In this document: positions 49,131 to 60,000 of the stretch, piece after piece
Position numbering within the stretch: position 1 is the first letter of the stretch
How the letters are laid out: the number at the start of each line of letters is the position of its first letter
Origin: Nautilus pompilius
Lineage: Eukaryota > Mollusca > Cephalopoda > Nautilida > Nautilidae
Reading direction: 5' to 3'
Length of the DNA: 64,000 nucleotides
Assembly (NCBI GenBank): GCA_018389105.1
Contig: JACATO010000069.1
Location: 1,078,501-1,142,500 of the forward strand
Made by a program: the position numbers and the translations under genes
Notes under the pieces: generated by a model
Databases searched by the model: none
Told to the model about the DNA's origin: nothing
The model's input: the letters and a program-made list of their open reading frames with translations, nothing else

Positions 49131-49608
49131 GAGAGAGAGAGAGAGAGAGAGAAGATGTCAGTACAGAGAGAAGGGGAGGAGATGGAGAGAGAGATGACGT
49201 CAGTACAGAGAGAGAGAGATGACGTCAGTACAGAGAGAGATGGAGAGATGGAGAGAGATGAACGTCAGTACAGAGAGAGAGAGAGAGATGACGTCAGTAC
49301 AGAGAGAGATGGAGGAGATGGAGAGAGAGATGACGTCAGTACAGAGAGATGGAGGAGATGGAGAGAGAGATGACGTCAGTACAAGAGAAGATGGAGGAGA
49401 TGGAGAGAGAGTGAGAGAGAGAGAGGAGAGATGACGTCAGTACAGAGAGAGATGGAGGAGATGGAGAGAGAGATGACGTCAGTACAGAGAGAGATGGAGG
49501 AGATGGAGAGAGAGTGAGAGAGAGAGAGAGAGAGAGAGATGACGTCAGTAACAGAGAGAGATGGAGGAGATGGAGAGAGGTGAGAGAGAGAGAGAGAGGA
49601 GAGAGAGA
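49131..49608. repeat. GA/CRE array C: (GA)n plus GATGACGTCAGTAC core, 8 cores
   Basis: Eight exact TGACGTCA cores and two variants (GATGTCAG at the left edge, GATGAACGTCAG near 49258). The dominant unit joins GATGACGTCAGTACAGAG to AGAGATGGAGGAGATGGAGA, giving a period near 40-55 bp; in the right half, longer GAGTGAGAGA spacers appear. ORFs on both strands across it are translations of the repeat. Purines are on the plus strand, as in arrays A and B. Confidence 0.95.
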
Positions 49609-51410
49609 CCACAAAAACAAACAAAAGTAATAAATTGGAAATGCACTTTAAAAGATTCGCGTGCAGACAATATGCAGTTTCCTTTTTCTTTTAGAAGAAC
49701 TTTCCACAATTTCACAATGAGATAATTATTTACCGTTTGTCTGTTATGTTTATCTGCGCTATTTATCACTACAGTATTAAAAAAAATTCAACGAGAATGA
49801 AAAATCAGATTATTATTACTTTTTTTTTAAAATTTAAATTATAAACGTACGTTTTAGCAATAAAAGTCTTTTCCCTCCTCTTCAGATTTTAATATTTTTG
49901 AAATATTACGCATCCAATGAGATTAAGCCAAAAGTCTTATGTTAAAAGTAACAAATCACATTTATCTCGGCTGCTTTCAATTAATAGGTTATTGATTTTT
50001 TTTTTCCTCCAGCTTATTTAAGCACTTACTTTAACAACATTTTCCAATTCTTTGGTGAAAATGCGATCCTGAAGAAAGATAAAACTTTAAATACCTAATG
50101 ACGTTTCCTGTTCGTAGACTGCCGTCGTCTTTATTGTACCTGGGTTATTTTTTTGTTTTTGTTTGTTTTTAAAAAAAAACAACAATAACACGCGGTGACG
50201 TCGAAGTGGCTTCGTTATTCGTATTAAAATCTGTTCGATCGCGATATCTGCTGAAAGATTGCAGACCCAGATCTAATTTGACGACTCCAGAACCAAAATC
50301 GATTGCATGCGCAGCGACGCCAACTGATCCTGGTTTTGTGAAGTTTTTTGGTTAAAGCGCTTTTCGTTGCGGATGTAAACTTGAGGCGTTTATCTAAACT
50401 GAAACAGTGCGAGAAGACAGAGTAGGCGGTGGGTGCGCGGGCCATTGTAGAACTTAAACGAACAACAGCATTGATACGCTTACTAATACATATTTAAATT
50501 GAAGAAATGGCGCTGCATGTTCCTGCACGAGAGGCGGGAATAGTTGTTACACAACCATTAATTTCTAAATGAATGTGTAGATAAGTTATAATCGACGTCA
50601 TAGGGTCTCCCTCCCTCCCTTCTGTTTCATTTCCAAAATATAAGCACAACCTTATTTTAACTAGGGTTCTGTTATTTTAAAGAGCAATCTATTTTTTTTT
50701 AACGTATTGCGACTATGAAATTAGATTTTAAAAATTCATACATACTGCAATGTCAAACAGGATTTTAGTAATATAAATAAATAATAAAAAAAAAAAAACT
50801 TTTGTGATGCGCATTTGCGTCTCAAATTCCTAGAAAGTTCTGTTCAGTGAATAGATTTTTCTAAAGGTTGAGTAATTGATTTACCTTGGTCGTGATTAGC
50901 CACTTTGGGTAGGAAACATCGCGGGAGACAGCCTTATCTGATTACGGTTCCTGAATTTATCACGGTATTTCGTAGGAAAATAATACACTGAGGGATACTT
51001 AGAGAGATGCTAAAGAAATAGCTTGGATTTTAGGCAAAATCAATACCGAAAAGAACATGCGGGTTAGACCTGTATCTGTTTTCCTATCACAAAACCGCTG
51101 AATAATTATCGGATAAATTCTTCATCCTCCCCAAAATGAGACATCGCAGTATTGTGACTAAGGAAAACAACAAAACAGAACAACACGAATTAAGCATTTT
51201 TAAAAATTGTTCTAATAGGAATTTTGTATTTTACCAAAATAAAACAAAATCGACAGTGATTTTTTTTTTAAATAAACATTACTGGTATTTCTGAATATTT
51301 TCAGCGCGTAGACTTGTAGAATACCTTTTCTGCTGTTTGCGATCTGTCAGCCACCTTGAAACTAGCCATTCAAGCTCGCACCCTTTCCCACTGACTTGTC
51401 TCCCCTCATC
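49609..51410. other. Non-coding DNA, CpG-rich in part, no gene recognised
   Basis: In the hand-counted sample 50221-50700 I find 23 CpGs in 480 bp. A T-run/A-run junction lies near 50160-50180. ORFs are at most 75 codons, without motifs. Confidence 0.4.
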
Positions 51411-51550
51411 GACAGATGGCGTTGGCATTTCTAGTCAAAGGAATCACGAATGCAAGCTTACCTCTGACTACTCGATCGCAATGTGCGCGCACGTCTGAGA
51501 AAATTACGCTATTTTCACCCACAGGAAGCGACGTGGCGGGGTGACGTCAT
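51411..51550. promoter_or_regulatory. Cluster of promoter-type motifs (CRE, ETS-like, NRF1-like)
   Basis: Within 140 bp there are ACAGATGGCG (51412), TGTGCGCGCACG (51482-51493, resembling the NRF1 GC-rich palindrome), ACAGGAAGCG (51531-51540, ETS-like) and a single TGACGTCA at 51542-51549. The CpG-rich setting and the close ETS-CRE spacing recall housekeeping-type promoters, but no transcript or ORF starts nearby. Inference only. Confidence 0.25.
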
Positions 51551-51683
51551 CAAAGCGTAAGACGCAACAACTAATCGATATTATTAGTTTCCATTGGAAT
51601 AGGAATTAGAACTATATCTGCGGCAAGGGTGACCCGAGTCAGCGAAGAAGTCATTGCCAAGAGATGTTCACTGCTACCATTTT

Positions 51684-51980
51684 TTAAACACTGTCACTAT
51701 TGACAACCTCTGTGAGCAGAAACTTATTCCATTCGTTTGCAATCGTAGTGTTAATTTTTCCTAATATAAAGCCGTGTTGATAGATACTTCTAGCCAGTAC
51801 AACGTGACCCCTATTATTCATTACTGGAAACAGATGGAAGAGTTGGAGACTGACATGGTGGGCGGGGGGGGTTAGTTTTAATTTTCCCTGTGACTTTATG
51901 ACAAAGTTGCTATAGCCCTGCTGTCTGCTTCGTTGTAACTTCCGAACGGTGGAACCTTTAATTATGAAAAAGAAAGCCAT
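51684..51980 (-). pseudogene. Possible C-terminal tail of a non-LTR retroelement ORF2
   Basis: The minus-strand ORF ends ...NTTIANEWNKFLLTEVVNSDSV, then a stop, with FKKW in the next frame. This fits the tail of many CR1/RTE-like polyproteins (F-x-x-R-V-x-x-x-W-N-x-L-P-x-x-V-V-x-A-x-S-V-x-x-F-K-x-x-L-D). Upstream, KLKLTPP resembles the G-H-x-x-K-L block preceding that tail. No RT core is visible farther upstream. The 5' limit and target duplication are unknown. The match is about 25 residues and could be chance. Confidence 0.4.
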
Positions 51981-52459
51981 TATCTGCCACGTGTCTCCGT
52001 CCCACGTGGAACCTCTGCATCACAGACTGCTGTTGCTGTAGAATTTTGCTAACACCCTTTTCAGATCAAGGAAAACAAAACCCGAAAAAGAAGAGAAATA
52101 AAGCCAGGCGAACTTTCATTCAGGGGTTAATGGAAGACCCGCTTCAAAACCTCCATTCATTCTGCTGTACTGGAAACCGTGGTTATTTTCAGATGGCTTT
52201 TTAAAGAAAAGAAAGAAAAAAAACACAAAGCAGTCAGTCGAGCCCCCCCCCCAGGTTTTGGTTTATCCTTTCGTTTCAGCTGATGGAGCTTCGTATTTAA
52301 GCGCAAATCCAAACATGTATCTGTCTATCTTGTTAAATAAGTGTTTAGCTACTGAGCCCGGTTTAACCACCAGCGTCATTCTTCTGTCGCATGTTCTTGG
52401 CGGACTCATTTCTGTAACACTTTAAGCCAAGTAGTTGCATATTTACACATCTAAAGATA

Positions 52460-52465
<6 letters not shown>

Positions 52466-52501
<36 letters not shown>

Positions 52502-52502
52502 T
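52466..52502. repeat. (CT)n(TG)n compound microsatellite
   Basis: About 25 bp of CT followed by about 11 bp of TG. Confidence 0.95.
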
Positions 52503-53625
52503 TCTTTCCGCTTATTATTTGCCACATTAATTTTATGGCTATGCCGCGAGATAGAGTACTGATAAACAAGGGACATTTAAGTGATTGAATAAAAGAAGTG
52601 TAGTATTTGTGACTTAATCGTTTCAGAAAAATGCTGGAATGAAACAGTGACGATGATCATTGCAAAGAGGATGATGGCGGTCGGAAGAGACTCGTTGTGC
52701 GGAAAATCTTTAAAAGCTTTTTGGGCGGATTCCTATTTGTTGTCAGGTTTATGATGCAGTCAGAAATAAACATTGCTAACTTGAAATATTGCAGTAGATG
52801 ATAGTTTATCCGAAAATCTAAACAAGTTAAAAAAAAAAGAAAAGAAGACTGTATCCATTAATCCGGAACACCAGAATAGTTCCGGAAGTCGCCGTCGCAT
52901 CAAATAGGCCTCGAAGATTGATTACACTGGATGACACACGATCTGATATGATGAAAACGACTTTTCAGGGATGCATTAGGCTCCCCAGCCTGATGTTTGC
53001 CCGTACGCTAATTCTTACTGTCCCATCTGCTGATCGTCCTCACTTTCGTTTCCGGTGACTTCGACTTCGGCAACCCCTGATCACTTGTAATCGTGCTACT
53101 TCCTCTTCTCTGCGGATTTACAGGAAATTTTGTGGTAAATGAAACATTTACTAAAATTTGTATTTTTTTGCTACGTCTAAGTAAAAATGCAGTGTTATCG
53201 GTTGATTTCCTGTGCAAGGGCTGAGACATCCAACACTTCGACTTGGGCTACTCTTTGAAGTACTGAATCCACGTTGCAAGAGGATAAATGTAATATTTTT
53301 TGTTAAATAATGCGTATTTCTTCAGCTTATTTTATTTGTTACATTGTTTTTGTTTTGTTGGTTGGTTGGTTTTGGTTCATGTACTGTGGAAGTCGCCCAT
53401 GTCGCTCCGAGGGTCGCAGTCACACTTAATATTTGGCACAGTTAAGTGTTTTTGAAGAGAGTCGCACTCCAGATAAACGAGTATAATCTTAAAATCTAAA
53501 GCTGTCATTTGGCACACTAATTTCTTAACATGCGTATTTTAATCATATTACACCTTCAACCACATTGTACAAACCCAATTTATCATTTTCTCTAATAAAA
53601 TTTCCATCTCAGAGACTCCAACTTG
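52503..53625. other. Non-coding DNA, no gene recognised
   Basis: One 73-codon minus-strand ORF (53008-53229) without motif. A short (GGTT)n run lies near 53358-53373. Confidence 0.4.
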
Positions 53626-53629
53626 CGCT

Positions 53630-54600
53630 CCGAAAAGATGGATATCATTCTGATAAAAGTGGGGCGGGGAGAAAGCGGAGTATCCGGAAAAAACGTAGAA
53701 AAGTTAATTCGTTTAAACGAAATCAAACAACTGCTTTAAAAATTGGATAGGATTAGAGTAGAGAAGACGTTGTAATAAAATTTTGATTAAAATCATGTTA
53801 AAATTTAAAAGAAAAAAAGTAGAAAACTAACGAAGAGATGAAGCTTTTTGAAACAGAGTTTTTCCGGAATTCTGAAACGTATTACTAACTCTCAAAGAAT
53901 CTTCCATAGATGTTTTTACACTATTGAACCATCAGTCATTAAATGAAATTAAGAACTTACGAACGCAAGACTTTGATAAGTTGTCAGGCAACTGTTCATT
54001 AATAACCCAACAAACACGCCTGTATTCGGCCAATGCTGGCGATATACCGTTGGCCCGTTACACAGGTCATTGGCCCAGCCAACCGTTACGACGTGAGTTT
54101 TTTCACAAACTATATTGGCCCAGCATCGGGCCAATACAACAGCCTGTATTGGTTCCTAGTCCAATGCTGGCATGTTAATTGGGAATTTAATAACTGATTA
54201 CATACTCGTTGTCCAGCGCTTATTTAGCTTACATAAAGGTATCTAAGTTAATAAACTGATGAAGCGAAGCTGTAAATGTGAATCAAATATCGCAGTCTCA
54301 TCTCTCTGGACGAAAAGTGACAACAGAAACAAATCTTAATTAGCGTGTAATTGTTTAACAGGAACTCGCCGTCGCTGCTATTTCTAACCACAACACCACG
54401 AGAGTGATTGGGATCTGTATCCATTATTTCCCTTAGTTGTATCATAAAATACGCTTGATCAGTCTCCGATGTTTCACGGTAGAATCCAACACGCTTCGGT
54501 TAAACAACATGATTTATTGCAAAAGAAAAGGAGCAAAAACAACTTTATTCTCGTACTATCGAGACAGTTGAGCGACACAGAAAAGGGCGTGATTAGTACG
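53630..54600 (+). repeat. Diverged direct duplication, copy 1 (with MITE insertion)
   Basis: Long collinear similarity to 56300-57060. Examples of shared pieces: GAAAACTAACGA followed by AGATGAAGCTT (53822 versus 56484); TTTAGCTTACA (54224 versus 56678); TTTAACAGGAAC (54353 versus 56811); GTGATTGGG (54402 versus 56861); ACGCTTCGGTTAAACAA versus ATGCTTCGGTTAAACAA (54490 versus 56948); and GAGACAGTTGAGC versus GAGACAGCTGAGC (54560 versus 57019). Blocks keep order and spacing except for the MITE at 54006-54183. Identity looks moderate, so the duplication is old. No ORF is conserved between copies. Confidence 0.85.
54006..54183. mobile_element. 178-bp MITE with imperfect terminal inverted repeats
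   Basis: The left end CCCAACAAACACGCCTGTAT matches the reverse complement of the right end CCCAATTAACATGCCAGCAT at 15 of 20 positions. The interior carries repeated TTGGCCC/GGGCCAA pieces, including the perfect 9-bp inverted repeat TATTGGCCC...GGGCCAATA (54113-54136, 6-bp loop). It interrupts ATTAATAA, which is continuous in the paralogous copy near 56631-56639. The sequence right of the element again has TTAATAA close by, compatible with a short target duplication. No transposase is encoded. Confidence 0.75.
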
Positions 54601-55319
54601 ACAAGAGTTAAACCAACATGAGCCAACTGTACTACAGCCATCAGAAAAATTCAAACCTACCCACTGGTTTAGCTACATAACTAGTTTAAAAAGTATGGAA
54701 TGGAAATACTGATAGTGACTTTCGGCTGATAATTCAAAAAAAATAGAACAAAAAAAGGAGTCCTACCGAAAAATAATAATAATGAGTAAATTAGAAAGAC
54801 TCATTCCAAGTGTAATTATATCTAGTTAAAAACCAGCTACACATTTCTAAACGCAGAGATGACCAAAAATATTACATATCTATCTATGCTTTTGAACACC
54901 GAATAGTGTGAAAATACCTATTTTTTCATAATAAACCTAATTAATTGTTGTTTTGATATTTAGTGTGGCTTCTATAAATGCAGTATAGCATTCCACTTAG
55001 TCACACATGATGTTCTTACAGGACAGAATTAGCTTTGATGAATCATGCATTATTAATACATCTGTGAACTTTGAATTATTAAAAAAGCAATCTTTTCCTT
55101 GCGATATTAGCCTCTAATTTTTTAAAAAAAACAATAATATTATGACTTGTAATGTTTATCAAAATTGATTTTTCATACTGAGAATATTTTTCACGAAAGA
55201 CTAAATCGGTAACATTTATTTCCCCGCTTATTCTTAAAGAAATAAGCAGTAGATACGTACATCATAATCTTCCTTTATAGAAAGTCTTACTCTGGCCAGA
55301 ATTATCATATCGTATCATA
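54601..55319. other. AT-rich non-coding DNA, no gene recognised
   Basis: Lies between the two duplication copies. No ORF, repeat or motif of note. Confidence 0.45.
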
Positions 55320-55446
55320 TCATCTCTCTCTCCCTATGTGTACTGACGTCATATCTCTCTCTGTGCGTACTGACGTCATATCTCTCTGTGCGTACTGACG
55401 TCATATCTATCTCTCTGTGTACTGACGTCATCTCTCTCTCTCTCTA
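55320..55446. repeat. GA/CRE array D, inverted orientation, 4 cores
   Basis: CT runs with four exact TGACGTCA cores written as GTACTGACGTCAT, i.e. the reverse complement of the unit in arrays A-C. Spacers contain GTGCGTAC or GTGTAC beside the core. The right edge read on the minus strand, TTAGAGAGAGAGAGATGACG, matches the left edge of array B. It sits between the two duplication copies. Confidence 0.93.
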
Positions 55447-56299
55447 ATAAAATGTCTATGTACGATGCAGTACTAATAATATCTTATACATCGCAATCGT
55501 TCTCCTTTAGACATTCATCGGTAATAAATGCGTTCTGAAAGAAACTTAAAAAAAAAATATTTGTGACATCTATTTATGTGGTGACATCTGGTGTGTTATT
55601 TTCCAATGGCTCTTTAGAGTAGAACCACCGTAAGGCAGACTCATCAAGAAATCACTACATGAACTTTAAAGGTCTTCAGCGCAGAGGCCCCGTGAGTAGC
55701 AGAACAGTCCGTTGTCGTCTTGATCACGGTAAAAATGCATTTTATAATAAAAAACACGCGATGAAGACTCAGTATTATATACAAAAGATAAAAAGGTGAT
55801 GCAATAATTTTCTGAAGAATATAAAATTTTAGGAGATTAGAGGGTTAATATCTTTAAGTATTCTTAACAATGTTACGATATTCGAGTTTTCGGCTTCCTA
55901 GAAAATATACTCACTGATTACATAAAAGCCACGGTTACTCGTCTACGACAGTCGGCGCCCTGTCACATCGATGGGTGGGGGGTGGGTTAAAAGTCCATTT
56001 AGGTTTCTTTCTCTTTGATCTAATTAGGTCTACGCCAGCACCACTACGTCACGCTTGACAGGACGCTCTGTTCTGTTTCATGTATTTTGTAAAATAATCT
56101 TTGGTCCGGCCTGGTGCCGTTGTTCCATGTATAGCGAAGACCTTTAGTGGAATTCCATGCTCGTGTCACGTGCGGCATCACCACTTCGGTTAGACGTACA
56201 GGACTCTCTCTCTCGCCGTATCTTCTACTATTTTGCACATATCCCATTTATAATTTTGGGTGATAAAACATCATTCCACGGAGATGTCGCTACGCGTTC
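55447..56299. other. Non-coding DNA, no gene recognised
   Basis: A 67-codon minus-strand ORF (56044-56247) shows no motif. CpG is moderate. Confidence 0.4.
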
Positions 56300-57060
56300 C
56301 TCTCCGCCAAAATTTCCTTCTAATTAGAAGCGTGAGGTAAAGCGTAGTATCCGGGAAGGAAACGAAGAGACGTCAGGCCAAGTAAAGCAAAACTAAACAG
56401 CAAAACGTGGATGTGGCGAGACTGAAAAGGGTTATGCCATAATTTTGGTTAAAATCGCGTTAAAAGTTAACGAACAAGGGAATGGAAAACTAACGATAAG
56501 ATGAAGCTTCTCTTTTTTGTTGTTGGGTATGTTACGAAGCACAGGGCCTTCCCTGAATTCTTGTGTGTATTCCTAACACTCGAAGAATCTTTCCTGGATG
56601 CCGTAGGTTTCTGCATCACGGGAAATCTCTTATTAATAATCGAATAATTGGTGACGAACATTAGTTTTAAGCGTTTGTTTAGCTTACACGGGGTTATATA
56701 AGTTGAGTAAGAAGCAGAGCTTGTAAGTAAATGCGAATCCGATATTGTATCCCTGCTCTCTGGACAAACAGTGACAGTAAAAGTAAATCTGACTTAATTA
56801 AGTGTAAATATTTAACAGGAACACCGTCGCTGGTCATTTAAACTCTACAATACCACCAAAGTGATTGGGGTTCGCATCCATTGTCTTCCTGAAATGTATA
56901 ATAAATAAGCTTGGTTAATCTCCAGGGAACCATGCTAGAATCAAACATGCTTCGGTTAAACAAAGTGATTTATTGGAAAGGAAAGAGGAGAGTAGAATCC
57001 GACCGCGGCTTTTACTGGCGAGACAGCTGAGCAATACAGAACGGGGCGTACTTTTCTGTA
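56300..57060 (+). repeat. Diverged direct duplication, copy 2 (empty MITE site)
   Basis: Collinear with 53630-54600 in the same orientation, about 2.5-2.7 kb downstream. It contains an uninterrupted TTATTAATAATCGAATAA at about 56629-56646, where copy 1 carries the MITE. Similarity fades at about 56300 on the left and 57060 on the right. Its function is unknown: it may be an old tandem duplication or two copies of an unrecognised dispersed element. Confidence 0.85.
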
Positions 57061-60000
57061 TCAGAGCTCCAGCTTTTCGTGGCATCATTGGACGAAAATC
57101 CATCTTTATCTTTAATGACTCTCACAGGGAAGTAGAAGATATTTGCGTGGTATTTACATAACATTAAAAAAATGGAAGTTACGGAATATTAAGTTATTAT
57201 TACTTAAATATGATGCTTTAGTTCTTTGTCCGTGATCAGAGATGAAGTAAAGATAAATTTTTTATCCAGAACATGAAAGTCAATAGTCATTTCCGTTGGT
57301 ACCGTAAAAATTTGGTTAAACAAGAGTTTCACGAAATTTTTTTAAAAAATTCATGAAGAGACTTGGGATGATATTTTTTTTTAGATTTCAGATGATTTTT
57401 TTTTTGTTTGTTTGTTCATAAATGTATGTTCAGTTTATATAGTGGAATAGAGATAATAAACATAAGTTGAAGAACTATGGATTTGGTGGAATAATGTCTA
57501 TCTTCTGTAATTTCTTGTAGATTTCCTGACACATATGGCATTTTGAGCTATTTCCCATTTCCAGGAATCAATAACTTTCTTGTTTTTCCATCAAAATTTC
57601 TTCGTTTGAATGCAGTCTGATCATATCAGGCGAAATTCAGCGTCGTAGTGAAATTCTGACATCTCTATTAGTTTGGGCTGTATCTCAAATTTTTTGATAT
57701 GACATTTTTAAGAATTAAGAAAATCCCCCCCCAAAGAAAAACATGCGAAAGATGTGCAAAATCCTTATGGAATTGCATTCAGACGAGTGTTAATTACAAA
57801 TTAAAAAAATTACTCAGCTTTAATAAATATTTAAAGGGAAATCCATGCCAAACGTGTTTCCACGGTCATCGTGAAGACCGCACAAAATAAAATGTCGTGA
57901 ACCAGTCACACGGCAGATTAAAGATTCACGATAGAAGCTAAATAACCAAAAGGATATTTTAATTAACGGAAACCAGGACCGCAGTCAGTACGTTTGAATG
58001 CTACACAACGCAGAGTTGTTCCCCGGTAACCAAAACCTCAGACAAAAGCATCACAGAAAACACCCGATCACCCCAGACAGTAATTGTTGGGTTTATTTTT
58101 ATTTACTGTAGCCTAATCCTGGAAATCGACAGCAGTTTGATAGGCGATCAGCTTGAAAACTCTCTTCACCTTTGCTAAAGACCGTCGCTGTTTCATGTAG
58201 GAATAACTCAAGGCATTTGTAGTCGTTTTTTAAAACCATATATGGTCATCGGGGGGAAATCAGGGTTGAAAGTAGCTTGGGTAGGTTGTAATATTGGCAA
58301 TATCTCGTAAAAGTGATCATTTACCTGTTGAGAAATTTTGTTTTACTTTTCACCTGCGCGGGCGGCGTAATATGTTGAGGTTAAAGCGTTCGGGCCACGC
58401 GCGATGCTGTGTCATCTCAGGACCTGTACTCTTTTGCCGGTTATCCATATGGCGCTGGTTGTGACAAAAAGTAAACAATTATTCTGGTCAGTAAATTAGT
58501 ACATTGGTTTCAATGATTCGAATTAAATGTTAATGGAGTTCTCGTAGTCCAATCAAAACAATAAGAAAGGTAATTTTTGTTGTTCCACCCGTTGGTCTCG
58601 GTTGTTGTTCGTTAAAATTCCAGTACTCAAGGAATAGAGAATTACAAGTAAAATCGTTTTTCGGTAAGAATTCCATGTCTTTGATCTCCCGCATTTAATC
58701 TTAATGGTTCCCCTCCACGCACTATCAGATTTTTAATAATTCAGCTAAAAAAAACTTCTGTAGAGCCCTAGATACTTTTCATATAAATAAAAATAAACAG
58801 AAAGCTATGCATTGTGTCAGAGATTTAACCCCCCCCTTAAGGATCTGAAGATATTCGCTGTTGAGCCAGGTAACAGATAGAGCATGAAAGCTCCAGGTTC
58901 ACGACGTGTTAACGGATAAGCCGAACCTGACTGGTTGGGCAGTTTGGTTAAGCGTCATCCAACTTCGTCGATCAGAGGGTACCTGAAGTTTGTCACGAGC
59001 TTTAACAGGGGAACTGTCGGAGTCCTACTCTCAGTTTCAGTTTGCTTTCTCAAGATTACCAATCTCCCCCACCTCCTTTTAAAGGACAAGCTGGACGGAA
59101 CATTCAGTCGCTGGCTGTAATTCTGCGGAAGCAAGAAATATTTTAAGCAGAATATTTGTTTTATGAAAGTAGTGATAAAGTAGCCCCTCCCTCGCTTAAA
59201 CATCAAAATCAGGGATAGACATACTAAGGACAGCTGCTATCAGTACGAAAGGATCTAGTCAGAGCCTAACCGCTTACTTTCCCAAGCTACTTCTGATGTC
59301 ACAACGGCTGGTGACTCGGTAAACCTGATTAGAGTTCATCTTAGTATGACATTTACTGCAGCTTACTTAGCTTCGTGTTAAGGCCGTTGTTTCCTCTGGT
59401 GCAAGGTTCGTTATAACCACACTTCACTATCTAAAAGCTTATTTCATGGAAAACAATTTGAAGCGGATGCGAAGACGAACAATGCACGAGAGAAGATAAA
59501 ATGACCGTACCCCAGTCGGCAAACTGGAAACCTTTACAGGTATACGTTTGCATCCTTTGAGATTTCAAGATACGTTCTCGCGATATCGTATTTCCTAACT
59601 CGTTTGTTTCGGTGTCACTCGGTGAGCCCACCCTTCAGGGTCCTACAGAATTCGAAACGTTTATTAAATAAGCTGATTTGTTAGACTCTTCGTGTTCAAC
59701 ACATATATGCTTGGTCAGGAGGGGAGAGGAAAGGAGATAACTTCACTCGATACTGAATTTGTTGAGAAAAAAACAAACTGATGGCAAAGGAAATTCAATG
59801 GATACGACGCTGGCCGCTGCATTTACTTGCTCTGTGATCGCATACTAGATTCCACTTGATGCTGCTCTGTAACTCCTAGTTTTAGGCCCGTTTAGGGTTA
59901 AGAAACAACAACAACAACAACAACAATGGAAATGTTCCCGAGTTCCACCCGGTCCTGGATGTTTGGTTTGGCTTTCGAAACTGCGTTCACTCGGTCGTTG

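Noticed and set aside
49155..49624. Four overlapping ORFs on both strands over array C
   Set aside because: They are translations of the GA/CRE repeat; opposite-strand openness comes from low complexity.
58840..58960. tRNA-like segment (AGAGCATGAAAGCTCCAGGTTCACG)
   Set aside because: The B-box match is poor and the acceptor and anticodon stems do not pair.
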